Assembly: GCA_963732155.1 (NCBI GenBank)
Contig: CAVSYB010000006.1
Span: forward strand, 618,816 to 682,815
Length of the DNA stretch: 64,000 nucleotides
Reading direction: 5' to 3'
Source: Roseiarcus sp963732155
Lineage (GTDB): Bacteria > Pseudomonadota > Alphaproteobacteria > Rhizobiales > Beijerinckiaceae
In this document: positions 1-8,322 of the stretch, in pieces
Numbering within the stretch: position 1 is the first letter of the stretch
Layout: each line of letters starts with the position of its first letter
Notes under the pieces: model-generated
What the model was told of the DNA's origin: nothing
The model's database searches: none
The model's input: only the letters and a program-made list of their open reading frames with translations
Translations under genes and position numbers: made by a program

Positions 1-276
1 GGCGTGATGCGGGCGCTCGATTACCTCGGCCTGTCATGCACGCAAGACATCTCGATCGTCACGATCGACGATTTCCCGCTGGCTCGCGTCTTCAATCCGC
101 ACATCACCGCGGTCCGCCAGCCGGTCCAGGAAATGGCCAAGACCGCCTTTGGCCGCCTGCTCCGCAGGATGGCGAACAAGGGCGACGAGGCCGCCCATCT
201 GGTCGTCGAGCCGACCTTGATCGTGCGCGACTCCTGCGCCCCCTACGCCGCTCAGGCGACGGCCCGCCACGCCTGA
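1..276 (+). CDS. LacI-family transcriptional regulator, C-terminal end (partial)
   Basis: This is the last 91 codons of a gene that begins before the window. The peptide (around IVTIDDFPLARVFNPHITAV, then a helix and VVEPTLIVRDSCAP) is the typical end of the sugar-binding domain of LacI/PurR-family repressors: the F/D-x-P-H-x-T-x-V-R-Q-P strand and the closing E-P-x-L-x-V-R-x-S motif. The DNA-binding end is not visible. It faces the minus-strand sugar ABC operon and, by analogy with many such loci, probably controls it through the palindrome at 5418-5433. That link is inferred. Confidence 0.85.
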   Translation, partial: GVMRALDYLGLSCTQDISIVTIDDFPLARVFNPHITAVRQPVQEMAKTAFGRLLRRMANKGDEAAHLVVEPTLIVRDSCAPYAAQATARHA

Positions 277-314
277 CGCGACGTCGCGGCGGACCGGCGA
301 ACCGTCGGACAGGC

Positions 315-1373
315 TCAGCGGTTCAGACCGAGCGCGCGATTGACGGCGCTGCGATCGGCGCCCTGTTCGATGAAGTCGTCGAAATTGGTCTGGCTGACCT
401 TGATCAGGTGCTTGCTGATGAACGCAGCGCCTTCGCGCGCGCCGTCCAGACGGTCCTTGATCGCGCATTCCCACTCGAGCACTGCCCAGCTGTCGTAGCC
501 GTACACCGACAGACTCGAGAAGATGGCGCCGAAATCGACGTCGCCGTCCCCCGGCGACCTGAACCGCCCGGCGCGATTCGGCCAGTCGGCGAACCCCGAG
601 TAGACGCCCTGCTTGGGCGAGGGGCGCAACTCGGCGTCCTTCACATGAAAGGCCTTGATGCGCTCGTGATAGACGTCGATGAAGCCGACGTAGTCGAGCG
701 CCTGCAGCCGGAAGTGCGACGGGTCATAGTTGATGCAGCAGCGTTTGTGCCCGCCGAGAAGATCGAGGAAGCGCTCATAGGTCGTCCCGTCGAAGAGGTC
801 TTCCCCCGGGTGGAGCTCGAAGCAGACATCGACGCCGACCTCCTCGTGCGCGTCGAGAATCGGTCGCCAGCGCCTGGCGAGCTCCTCGAAAGCGGTGCGA
901 ACGAGATCGTTCGGCCGCGGCGGCCACGGATAGAGATAGGGCCATGCCAGAGCGCCCGAGAAAGTGACATGCGCATTGAGGCCGAGATTGCGGCTGGCGC
1001 GGGCGCCGAGCGTGACCTGCTCGGCGGCCCATTGCTGGCGGGCTTTCGGATTGCCCCTGACGTGCGGCGCGGCGAAAGCGTCGAGCGCCTCGTCGTAGGC
1101 CGGATTGACGGCGACGAGCTGACCCTGAAGATGGGTGGCGAGCTCGGTGATCGCGAGCCCGTGTTTGGCGGCCGCGCCGCGCAGATCGTCGCAGTAGGAC
1201 TTGCTTTCGGCGGCCTTCTTTAGGTCGATGAGCCGGGAGTCCCAGGCCGCAATCTGCACGCCCTTGTAGCCCAGCGAGGCGGCCCAGCCGCAAATCGCGT
1301 CGAAACTGTTGAAGGGCGCCTGGTCGCCGACGTACTGCGCAAGGTAAATCGCCGGTCCTTTGATCGATTTCAT
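315..1373 (-). CDS. Sugar phosphate isomerase/epimerase (TIM barrel, AP endonuclease-2 superfamily)
   Basis: The 352-residue protein has the signature of the xylose-isomerase-like TIM barrels: CFELHPGEDL and CCINYDPSHF metal-ligand strands, IKAFHVKDAE, and a final SWAVLEWECAIKD strand. It probably interconverts a sugar or keto-sugar intermediate in the cytoplasm; the substrate cannot be read from the sequence. I chose the second of two consecutive ATGs because GGAAG sits five bases upstream. It is the last gene of the minus-strand sugar ABC operon, about 190 bases after the binding-protein gene. Such proteins often travel with Gfo/Idh dehydrogenases, but none is visible here. Confidence 0.85.
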   Translation of the reverse strand: MKSIKGPAIYLAQYVGDQAPFNSFDAICGWAASLGYKGVQIAAWDSRLIDLKKAAESKSYCDDLRGAAAKHGLAITELATHLQGQLVAVNPAYDEALDAFAAPHVRGNPKARQQWAAEQVTLGARASRNLGLNAHVTFSGALAWPYLYPWPPRPNDLVRTAFEELARRWRPILDAHEEVGVDVCFELHPGEDLFDGTTYERFLDLLGGHKRCCINYDPSHFRLQALDYVGFIDVYHERIKAFHVKDAELRPSPKQGVYSGFADWPNRAGRFRSPGDGDVDFGAIFSSLSVYGYDSWAVLEWECAIKDRLDGAREGAAFISKHLIKVSQTNFDDFIEQGADRSAVNRALGLNR

Positions 1374-1566
1374 CATTTCTTCCATCCCCAGATTTGGTTT
1401 TGCGCGGCCCGTCGCCGACAACGGAAGTCGCCGCCCGACGCGCCGACATCCTACCGCGTTGGCGGGAAGCCGCGCCATTCTCGCATCGCCGCCGGCCAAG
1501 CGCGGCGGCGACATCGGAACGAACGGCGGCCGTCCGACGCGGCCGCCGTCCGTCGTGTGCTTCAGG

Positions 1567-2589
1567 CTACTTTCCGAGCATTTTGAAGGCTTCGAGATTG
1601 GCCTTCGTCACTTCGTACGAGCCCGTGTCGACATAGGAGGGCAGCGGCGAGATGCCGGCGTCCTTCCAGTTGGCGATGCCGGCGTTCACCATGCCATGGG
1701 CCAGCGCGTAGGACATCATCATGCCCCAATAGCCCATGTTCCAGGCGCCCTGGGCCATGGTGGCCTGGACCTGGCCCTTGCCGATCAGATCGAGCAGCGC
1801 GGCGTCGAGGTCCATGCCGATGATCTTGATCTCGCCGGTCTTGCCCGCTTCGGCGACGGCCTTGGCGGCGCCCGGCGCCATGCTGCCGCAGTCGAAGATG
1901 CCCGCGAGATCGGGAACCGCCTGCAGCACCTCCTTGGTGCGCGCGTAGGTGTTCTCGTAGCTGCCGCCCTCCTCGACGGTGCGCACGACCTCCAGGCCGG
2001 CGGCCTTGACGCCGTCGGAGAAGCCGTTGGCGCGCTGCTCCATGTTCAACTGGCCGATCGTCGTCACGACGAGCACCTTTGCGCCCTTCTTGCCGCCGAG
2101 CAGCTTGATCATGGTGTCGCCCGCCTTGCGGCCGATCCGGTAATTGTCGCCGGCGAGAAACACCGGACGCTTGCTCTTGGGAGAGTCGGAATCGAAGGTC
2201 ACCAGCGACACGCCCGCGTCGATCGCTTTGTCGATGGTCGGGCGCAGCGCGTCGGGATTCTGCGCGGTCACCAGGATGCCGGTCGGATTGCCGGCGATCA
2301 CCTGGTCGAGGACCCGAGCCTCGTCGGTCGCGTCGTATTTTTCCGTGCCCTGGTATATCGCCTTCACGCCGAGCTGCGCGGCCGCCTGCTCCATGCCCTG
2401 CCGCGCCGGCTTCCAGAACTCGATGCCCGAGAGGAACGTGACCATCACATAGTGCTCGTCGGGCAGCGACTTGACGCCGTTCAGCGTCACGACGTTCTGC
2501 GCCGAGGCGCCCGCGAGGGTGGTCATCGCCAGCAGGCCCGCGCCGAGCAGCGCGGCGGCCGGTTTCATCAATCGTGTGCGCATTGACAT
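1567..2589 (-). CDS. Sugar ABC transporter periplasmic substrate-binding protein (Peripla_BP_4)
   Basis: The 340-residue protein has a clear Sec signal peptide (MSMRTRLMKPAAALLGAGLL, then a cut after ASA). The mature part matches ribose/xylose-type binding proteins: GIEFWKPARQGMEQAA, VIAGNPTGILVTAQNPDAL, FDSDSPKSKR, GIFDCGSMAPGAAKA and IIGMDLD. It captures a sugar in the periplasm for the permease encoded just upstream. The start chosen has GGAGGA five bases before it; an earlier in-frame ATG has no such site. The sugar is unknown. Confidence 0.9.
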   Translation of the reverse strand: MSMRTRLMKPAAALLGAGLLAMTTLAGASAQNVVTLNGVKSLPDEHYVMVTFLSGIEFWKPARQGMEQAAAQLGVKAIYQGTEKYDATDEARVLDQVIAGNPTGILVTAQNPDALRPTIDKAIDAGVSLVTFDSDSPKSKRPVFLAGDNYRIGRKAGDTMIKLLGGKKGAKVLVVTTIGQLNMEQRANGFSDGVKAAGLEVVRTVEEGGSYENTYARTKEVLQAVPDLAGIFDCGSMAPGAAKAVAEAGKTGEIKIIGMDLDAALLDLIGKGQVQATMAQGAWNMGYWGMMMSYALAHGMVNAGIANWKDAGISPLPSYVDTGSYEVTKANLEAFKMLGK

Positions 2590-2654
2590 CGGTTTCCTCC
2601 GTTTCATCAGCCGTTGGTACGGCGTCTTCTCCCTCGCTCGCGCGCGAAGCTGCT

Positions 2655-3665
2655 TCAGGACGACCTTGCCTTGTGGGTGAGCACGTCAAGGGACACTGCG
2701 ATCAGCAGAACCGCGCCGGCGATGAAGCCTTGCCAGTAGACAGACACGTTGAGCAGGACGAGCACTGACTGGATGAAGGCGAGAAAGATCAGTCCGAGCG
2801 CGCCGCCCAGCACCGTGCCTTCGCCGCCGTAGAGACTGGCCCCGCCGATGACCGCCGCCGCGATCGCCTTGAGCTCGGCGCCGGTGCCCATCAGGGGGAT
2901 GGCCGCAGAAAACTTCGCGGTCGACAAGATGCCCGCGGCGCCGGCGAGCATCGCGGTCGACAAATAGACGCCCATCCGCGCCCTCTCGACATTGATGCCG
3001 CTGACGCGGGCCGCCCGCTCGTTGCTGCCGATATAGTAGAGCTGGCGCAGGAACACGCTCTTGCGCAGCAACAGATCGGCGGCGACGACGACGATCAGCG
3101 CAATGACCACCAGCACCGAAACCCGGCCGAGCACGATCTGCGCGGGGTCGGTGAATTCGTCGGGAAAGCCGCTGATCACCCGGCCCTCGGTCAGAATGAA
3201 GACGAAACCGCGCGCCATGCCCATCGTCGCGAGCGTGGTGAGCAGCGGGTTCACGCCGATCCTGGTGATCGCAAAACCGTTCAGAAGGCCCCAGAACGCC
3301 GCGACGGCCATGGCGACCAATATGGCGGCCCAGACCGGCCAACCCGCCGCCATCGCGAAGCCGACCGTGACGCCGCTGGCGGCGAACACCGAACCGACCG
3401 ACAAATCGAAGCCGCCGGCGACCAGCGCGACGGTCATGCCGGTGGTGATGATGGCCTCGAAAACCAGCGTGTCGGCCATCGACAGAACGTTCGCCATCGA
3501 GCCGAAGTGAGGAATTGTCAGGCTGAATACGAGCGCGCAAGCGATGACGATCGTCAGCAGGGACATTTCCCGCACCTGCAGCAGCCGGCGCAGCAGGCCC
3601 GAGGCGTGCGACGGCGAGGCGGCCCGAGGCGCTTCACGCGAGATCGAAGGGGCGTTGGATTTCAA
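2655..3665 (-). CDS. Sugar ABC transporter permease (RbsC/BPD_transp_2 family)
   Basis: This is a multi-pass inner-membrane protein with the RbsC-family motifs: GFDLSVGSVFA after the second helix, GLLNGFAITRIGVNPLLTTL, FLRQLYYIGSNERAARVSGI and GTGAELKAIAAAVIGG. About ten hydrophobic segments follow one another. No ATG lies far enough upstream to include the usual N-terminal helix, so I place the start at the TTG whose AGGGGG site lies nine bases before it, 14 bases after the ATPase stop. That gives 336 residues, a normal family length. It forms the pore of the importer with the neighbouring ATPase and binding protein. Confidence 0.85.
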   Translation of the reverse strand: MKSNAPSISREAPRAASPSHASGLLRRLLQVREMSLLTIVIACALVFSLTIPHFGSMANVLSMADTLVFEAIITTGMTVALVAGGFDLSVGSVFAASGVTVGFAMAAGWPVWAAILVAMAVAAFWGLLNGFAITRIGVNPLLTTLATMGMARGFVFILTEGRVISGFPDEFTDPAQIVLGRVSVLVVIALIVVVAADLLLRKSVFLRQLYYIGSNERAARVSGINVERARMGVYLSTAMLAGAAGILSTAKFSAAIPLMGTGAELKAIAAAVIGGASLYGGEGTVLGGALGLIFLAFIQSVLVLLNVSVYWQGFIAGAVLLIAVSLDVLTHKARSS

Positions 3666-3679
3666 CTTTCCGCGCCCCC

Positions 3680-5182
3680 TCAGCCGGCCAGCGGAGCGTC
3701 GACCGACGCCATCGCCAGGACCCGCTCTTCGGTCGCCTCGGCGCCGGCCAATTCGCCGACGATCCGGCCCGAATTGACGATGATGATGCGATCGCTCATG
3801 GCGAGCAGCTCGGGCAACTCGGTCGAAATCAGAAGGATGCCCAGTCCCGTCGCCGCCAGGCGGCGCAACAGCGCGTAGATCTCCGCCTTGGCGCCGACGT
3901 CGATGCCGCGCGTCGGTTCGTCGGCGATGAAGATTTTCGCCTGCACCGTCAGACCGCGCGCCAGGACGACCTTCTGCTGGTTGCCGCCGCTGAGGTTGCC
4001 GACGACCTGGCGGACCGAGGGCGTGCGAATGTTCAGCGACTCGACGAAGCCGAGCGCGGTTTCGCGCGCCGCATTGTCGCGGACGAACGTCGCCGCGGTG
4101 AATTTGCCAAACGACGAGGCGACGATGTTCTGCTGCACGTTGAGGCGCAAGAACAGCCCCTCCGCGCGACGATCGGCCGGGAGGTAAACGACGCCCTGGT
4201 GCATCGCCGCTTGCGGGGATGCAGCGCGGAACGGGGCGGCGTCCAGCGTCATCGCGTCGGCGGCGTGGGACGCCAGGCCGCCGATCGCGCGGCCTATTTC
4301 CGACTGCCCCGCTCCCGCCAGACCGGCGATCCCGAGGATCTCGCCCTCGTGCAAATCGAAATCGACGCCGTGAACTTTCGGCGGAACGCTGAGGTTCTTC
4401 ACGCTGAGCAGCGCTTTGCGCCGGGCGGCCGGCGCCGGCCTGGCGACTTCGGCGACGGCGCGGCTGACGATCATCGAAATCACTTTGTCCGGCGAGGCGT
4501 CCGCCGCCGCGAACGTCCCGACCAGGCGCCCGTCCCGAAGCACGGTCAGGCGATCGGAAATGGCGAACACCTCGCGCAGGCGATGGCTGACATAGATGAT
4601 CGCCGCCCCGTCTTGCCTCAGGCGGCCAAGCTGCTCGAACAGGATCGCCGATTCCTGCTCCGTCAGCGCCGAGGTCGGTTCGTCGAGAATCAGCACCCTG
4701 CCGCCGTACGACAAGGCTTTGGCGATCTCGATCATCTGCTGCTGCGAAAACGGCAGCTCGCGCACCGGCGTCGCAGGATCGAGCGGCAGGCGCAGCGCGT
4801 CGAGCGCCTTGCGGGTCCGCGCGTTCAGCGCGCGCTGGTCGAGCGCGCCGCTCCATTTCTGCGGGAGCCGGCCGACGAAAATATTCTCCGCGATGCTGCG
4901 GCTCGGAAACAGGCTCAATTCCTGGTGGACGATGCTGATGCCGAGCGCCTGCGCATGGGCCGGATTTCGAATCGCTATCGGCGTCCCGTCGAGCAGAATT
5001 CGGCCGCTGTCGGGTTGCAGAACGCCGGCGAGGATGTTCATCAGCGTCGACTTGCCCGCCCCGTTCTGGCCGAGCAGCGCGTGGATTTCGCCGGCGCGGA
5101 CGCTGAAACTCACGGAATTGAGCGCGACGACGCCAGGAAACGCCTTGCCGATTCCCTCCATCGACAGTCGGTCGTCGGCCAT
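3680..5182 (-). CDS. Sugar ABC transporter ATP-binding protein (RbsA/XylG-like, two ATPase domains)
   Basis: The 500-residue protein has two nucleotide-binding domains, as usual for pentose/hexose importers of the RbsA/MglA/XylG group. The first has Walker A GQNGAGKS, LPFSQQQMIEIAKALS and Walker B VLILDEPTSAL. The second has a degenerate Walker A (GLAGAGQSE), signature LSGGNQQKVVLARGL and IFIADEPTRGIDVGAK. The degenerate second P-loop is normal for this family. AAGGAG lies six bases before the chosen ATG. It is the first gene of the operon and is followed closely by the permease, then the binding protein and isomerase. Confidence 0.92.
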   Translation of the reverse strand: MADDRLSMEGIGKAFPGVVALNSVSFSVRAGEIHALLGQNGAGKSTLMNILAGVLQPDSGRILLDGTPIAIRNPAHAQALGISIVHQELSLFPSRSIAENIFVGRLPQKWSGALDQRALNARTRKALDALRLPLDPATPVRELPFSQQQMIEIAKALSYGGRVLILDEPTSALTEQESAILFEQLGRLRQDGAAIIYVSHRLREVFAISDRLTVLRDGRLVGTFAAADASPDKVISMIVSRAVAEVARPAPAARRKALLSVKNLSVPPKVHGVDFDLHEGEILGIAGLAGAGQSEIGRAIGGLASHAADAMTLDAAPFRAASPQAAMHQGVVYLPADRRAEGLFLRLNVQQNIVASSFGKFTAATFVRDNAARETALGFVESLNIRTPSVRQVVGNLSGGNQQKVVLARGLTVQAKIFIADEPTRGIDVGAKAEIYALLRRLAATGLGILLISTELPELLAMSDRIIIVNSGRIVGELAGAEATEERVLAMASVDAPLAG

Positions 5183-5758
5183 CACGGACTCCTTGCGGCT
5201 CCCGTGGGCGCGCGGCTCGCCTTGCGCGTCGCTGCAAGCTGCAAACGACGAACGACGCGACCGTCGGGCCGGCGACGCGACCGACTGTCTGGAATCAATG
5301 GCGGACGCGGGGGACATGGCGCGGCATAAGCCGGATCTTCATCCATGACGCCCTCCCCGCGAACTTGGCAGGCCCGCCCTTCGATTTCGGGCGATGACCT
5401 TTCGTTGGGAGGACTCTAGCGCAACGTTTCGCTGATTGCAAGGGCCGTTTCGCTTCGGCCCCTCCGCCGCCACTGTTATGTGATTATGATGATGAAATCG
5501 CACACATATTTTTAGGCGAAGCGAAAGCGCCGGGAAAATCCGTCCGCCAGGTCGGAACGCGCGTGCGTGACGGAACGATACGCCGCGCGGCGTCCGCCGG
5601 CGCGACCCGGGGCCGTCCGCCGCTTCGGCGCCCGATCGCGCGGGCGAGAGATTTCGCAAATCGGCGCTCGCACCGGACGCGCCGCCCCGAGGGCCGCCGC
5701 CTCTCCATGTCGAGGCGGCCCGTCGATCGCGGCCTTGCCGATCAGGAAGCGAAAAAGC
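5183..5758. other. Non-coding region upstream of the sugar ABC operon
   Basis: I see no credible gene in these 576 bases; the open frames here have poor codon use and no family resemblance. The stretch nearest the operon is the likely promoter area. It contains the LacI-type palindrome at 5418-5433 and an AT-rich patch at about 5476-5516 (tgttatgtgattatgatgat and neighbours) that stands out from the GC-rich surroundings and could hold the promoter. Confidence 0.6.
5418..5433. promoter_or_regulatory. Putative LacI-family operator
   Basis: The 16-bp sequence AGCGCAACGTTTCGCT is symmetric at 14 of 16 positions around a central CG (AACGTT core), the layout recognised by LacI/PurR-family repressors. 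It lies 236 bases upstream of the ABC ATPase start, and a LacI-family gene sits at the far side of the operon. Binding is inferred from symmetry and context only. Confidence 0.5.
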
Positions 5759-5835
5759 TGGCGCGCCCGGAAGGGATCGAACCTCCAACCCTCGGTTTCG
5801 AAGACCGATACTCTATCCAATTGAGCTACGGGCGC
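5759..5835 (-). tRNA. tRNA-Arg (anticodon UCG)
   Basis: The minus strand folds as a full cloverleaf of 77 bases. The acceptor stem GCGCCCG pairs with CGGGCGC. The D arm is GCTCAATTGGATAGAG. The anticodon loop CTTCGAA on a TCGGT/ACCGA stem gives anticodon TCG. The T arm has GGAGG-TTCGATC-CCTTC. A G discriminator is followed by an encoded CCA. It reads the arginine codon CGA. Confidence 0.95.
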
Positions 5836-6109
5836 GCGGGGCTTTGTGAAATCTGCGCGAACAGGACGCTGATCTCGCCACGGCGGACCTTATAGCAAGC
5901 TCACGGGCGCTGCGCCAACGGGCAGCCCGGCAGGTCGAACGGCGGCGCGGTGCGCGTCTCGGCGGCTCGAATGACCGCTACTGAAAATATTGAAACCTAC
6001 CTCGTGCAAAGGCCTGGAAGCGGGGCCGCCCTCGTTGGCTGTCTGAACTGATCCGCGCGCGTGCGAGCGAGTGGGCAAATTTCGAGTTGGAGGCGTGCGA
6101 TGACACGGG

Positions 6110-6742
6110 TCAGCGGGTCAGCACGAGATGGGTCGCCAGCTCCGTTGGAACCACCTCCGTCACGCGATATCCAAGACCTGGCAGGTCAATGCCTGCGAAC
6201 AGAGATTCACCGCGGCCCAGAAAGACGGGCGACATCGCCAGATGCATCTCGTCGATCGCGCCAGCGAGAAGGTACTGGCGGACCGTCGCAACGCCGCCGC
6301 CGATCTTCACGTCCCGTTCGCCCGCGGCGGACTTGGCCTGAGCGAGCGCCGCCTCGATGCCGTCGGTGACGAAATGGAACGTCGTCCCGCCCTTCATCGC
6401 GATCGGCGTCCGAGCATGGTGGGTGAGGATGAAGGTCGGCGCATGGTAGGGCGGATTGTCGCCCCACCAACCCTTCCAGTCGGGGCCGCCCCAATCGTCA
6501 CCGGCCGGCCCGAACATATTGCGGCCCAGGATGAAGGCGCCGAAGCCTTCCACCGCGGCGCGGGCAAAGCGATCGTCAGTCCCGCCGTCTTGCCCAATCA
6601 TCGATCGAAAGGTCCGGGTCGGGTAGAACCATTTGTGCAACTCCCTGCCCCCTTTTCCCATCGGGTGCTCCAGGCTCTGGTCCGGGCCGGCCCCGAAGCC
6701 GTCGGTGGATACTGCAAAACCTGCGACGCGCACTTTGCCCAT
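6110..6742 (-). CDS. Dihydrofolate reductase-like protein (RibD C-terminal domain family)
   Basis: The 210-residue protein has RibD_C/DHFR-like features: MGKVRVAGFAVSTDG at the N terminus, RNMFGPAGDDWGG, HHARTPIAMKGGTTFHFVT and DVKIGGGVATVRQYL. The family binds NADPH; most stand-alone members have no assigned substrate. It lies 80 bases downstream of the glutathione transferase on the same strand, so the TetR gene, GST and this reductase may form a small stress or detoxification group. That grouping is inferred. Confidence 0.85.
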   Translation of the reverse strand: MGKVRVAGFAVSTDGFGAGPDQSLEHPMGKGGRELHKWFYPTRTFRSMIGQDGGTDDRFARAAVEGFGAFILGRNMFGPAGDDWGGPDWKGWWGDNPPYHAPTFILTHHARTPIAMKGGTTFHFVTDGIEAALAQAKSAAGERDVKIGGGVATVRQYLLAGAIDEMHLAMSPVFLGRGESLFAGIDLPGLGYRVTEVVPTELATHLVLTR

Positions 6743-6822
6743 GGGGGACTTCCGTTTGATTGTGAACTGATTTGCGTGAGAGTTTCAGCCGGCCGCCGCT
6801 CGGACGGCGATGCGCCGGTTCG

Positions 6823-7434
6823 TCAATTCAACCCTTCGAACGGCGCGCGCCAGGCGTCGATTTCATCGAGGCGGCCCGCCCATTCCAGGATATTTTTGTA
6901 ACCATCGACCGGCATCTTCGCGTTCCTGGCGAAAGGCATGATCGTGGCGGCGCGAAAATCGGCGTAGGTCGGTCGGTCCCCGATCAACCAGCGGCGCGAG
7001 GACAGAATGTCGTCGAGCACTTTGGCGTACCGATGGAAGTTGCCCTCAGCCCCTTCGACGACGCGCGGGTCGGGCGGCAAACCCAGATATTTCGGCTTGA
7101 TGATGTTTTCGAAATAATAGGCTGCGCCAGCCGCCGTGAGATGATCCTTGCTCCAGCTCAGCCATTTGATCGTCTCGGGCAATGATTCGCCGGTCGGCCA
7201 AAAATCCGAGCCAGCGATCTGAGACAGTCGGCAAGCAATAGCGTCGGTCTCCCACAAGGATTTATCGCCCTCGACCAGCACGGGCACCAGGGTGTTCGGA
7301 TTGATTGCACGGAAGGAGTCTTCATTACGCGGGTCGCGAGGGCTGTCGCGGATAAAATCCACAGGCGACCCCAAATACCGCGCCACAGCGACGGCGACGC
7401 GCGGATTGAGGTTGGTCGAATAATAGAGCTTCAT
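6823..7434 (-). CDS. Glutathione S-transferase family protein
   Basis: The 203-residue protein has the two-domain GST layout: a thioredoxin-like N-terminal half (MKLYYSTNLNPRVAVAVARY, NPNTLVPVLVEGDKSLWETD with the cis-Pro and E/D-T/S-x-A motif) and an all-helical C-terminal half ending around LIGDRPTYADFRAA, which carries the conserved GxxxTxAD helix cap. It would conjugate or carry glutathione in the cytoplasm. It lies between a TetR regulator and a RibD-C reductase on the same strand. Confidence 0.88.
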   Translation of the reverse strand: MKLYYSTNLNPRVAVAVARYLGSPVDFIRDSPRDPRNEDSFRAINPNTLVPVLVEGDKSLWETDAIACRLSQIAGSDFWPTGESLPETIKWLSWSKDHLTAAGAAYYFENIIKPKYLGLPPDPRVVEGAEGNFHRYAKVLDDILSSRRWLIGDRPTYADFRAATIMPFARNAKMPVDGYKNILEWAGRLDEIDAWRAPFEGLN

Positions 7435-7510
7435 CCGCGCGTTCTCCGGACTCTGTCTTAACGTTCAAATTTGCCGACGCTTCCGTTCGCTTTCACGTAG
7501 GTCCCTCTGG

Positions 7511-8113
7511 TTAGGCGCTTTTCGGCGGGTTGAACTGCAATTCGAGATAGCGCCGCAAATGCGCGAGGCTCTCCCGGGCGACTTCAGGACCTTGCTTGGC
7601 CTTGGCGAAAATGAGCGCGCCTTGCACGACCGATTGGATGAACACGCCGAGGCTTTCGGCGCTCCAGGGCGCATCCGGCGCATAGACACCCTTGGCGGCT
7701 TCGATATCGCGGGCGAGCGTGTCGTTGTGCGTCGCAAGGCCCCGCTCGCAGGCCTCGCGGATTTCCGGATGGGTCGCGTATGTCTCCTGGAGCAGCGTTC
7801 CGAGAAAACACGTGTAGTCCATCAATTCGCCGCGCAGGATGCTGATGCGGAAATCGACATAGCCAAGGACGCGATCAAGAGGGTCGGCGAGGCGGCGATA
7901 GGGCGCCTCGGCGAAGAACCTCTCGGTCGTCTGACTCCAATGCGCGGCGCTGGTGAGGGCGAGCTCGTCCTTCGTGCTGAAGTGATAGAAGAAGCTTCCT
8001 TTGGTCACACCAGCCGCATGGCAGACGTCGTCGATCGTCGTCGCCGCATAACCTTTGGCGCGGATCGCGTTGAGCGCCGCGTTCAGGAGCTTGGTTTTGG
8101 ATTCGTGTTGCAT
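7511..8113 (-). CDS. TetR/AcrR-family transcriptional regulator
   Basis: The 200-residue protein starts with a classical TetR helix-turn-helix: LLNAALNAIRAKGYAATTID, then VCHAAGVTKGSFFYHFSTKD. The rest is a helical ligand-binding domain. A start three codons upstream is also possible. An 18-bp palindrome at 8131-8148 sits directly in front of the gene, so it probably represses itself and perhaps the divergent dehydratase, whose upstream region has a related inverted repeat. The downstream GST and reductase are likely further targets. Confidence 0.9.
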   Translation of the reverse strand: MQHESKTKLLNAALNAIRAKGYAATTIDDVCHAAGVTKGSFFYHFSTKDELALTSAAHWSQTTERFFAEAPYRRLADPLDRVLGYVDFRISILRGELMDYTCFLGTLLQETYATHPEIREACERGLATHNDTLARDIEAAKGVYAPDAPWSAESLGVFIQSVVQGALIFAKAKQGPEVARESLAHLRRYLELQFNPPKSA

Positions 8114-8130
8114 CGCGATCATACGGCTGA

Positions 8131-8148
8131 ATACCCACTAGTTGGTAT
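8131..8148. promoter_or_regulatory. Putative TetR-family operator
   Basis: The sequence ATACCCACTAGTTGGTAT is symmetric at 16 of 18 positions around CTAG. It lies 17 bases in front of the tetR start, the usual place for an autoregulatory site. Half-sites read TACC and GGTA. The assignment rests on symmetry and position. Confidence 0.6.
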
Positions 8149-8239
8149 GTTGTCAAGACCGAGTCTCAGACTATCTGGCGGAGGTCGCGAGACGCTCACG
8201 CCGCGCCCGCAACGCCGCACCACAATCCGATTGTTGATT

Positions 8240-8255
8240 TACCATACAATTGGTA
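8240..8255. promoter_or_regulatory. Second TACCA-N6-TGGTA inverted repeat upstream of the dehydratase
   Basis: The sequence TACCATACAATTGGTA has the same outer half-sites and the same 16-bp length as the core of the palindrome at 8131-8148, but a non-palindromic centre. It lies 68 bases before the dehydratase start. It could be a second site for the TetR regulator or part of the dehydratase promoter. Neither is shown. Confidence 0.4.
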
Positions 8256-8322
8256 GCATGCTAGGCTGACGCGCCATCGCTCGCGGCGATCGACAGAGCG
8301 AAGCCCGGTGGAGGAAACGTCA

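Noticed and set aside
36..1223. Long plus-strand reading frame of 395 codons
   Set aside because: It is antisense to the sugar-phosphate isomerase, which has clear family motifs; the plus-strand product is Arg/Ala-rich without similarity.
5339..5788. Minus-strand frame of 149 codons between the ABC operon and tRNA-Arg
   Set aside because: It overlaps the tRNA and the operator, is Arg-rich and shows no family resemblance.
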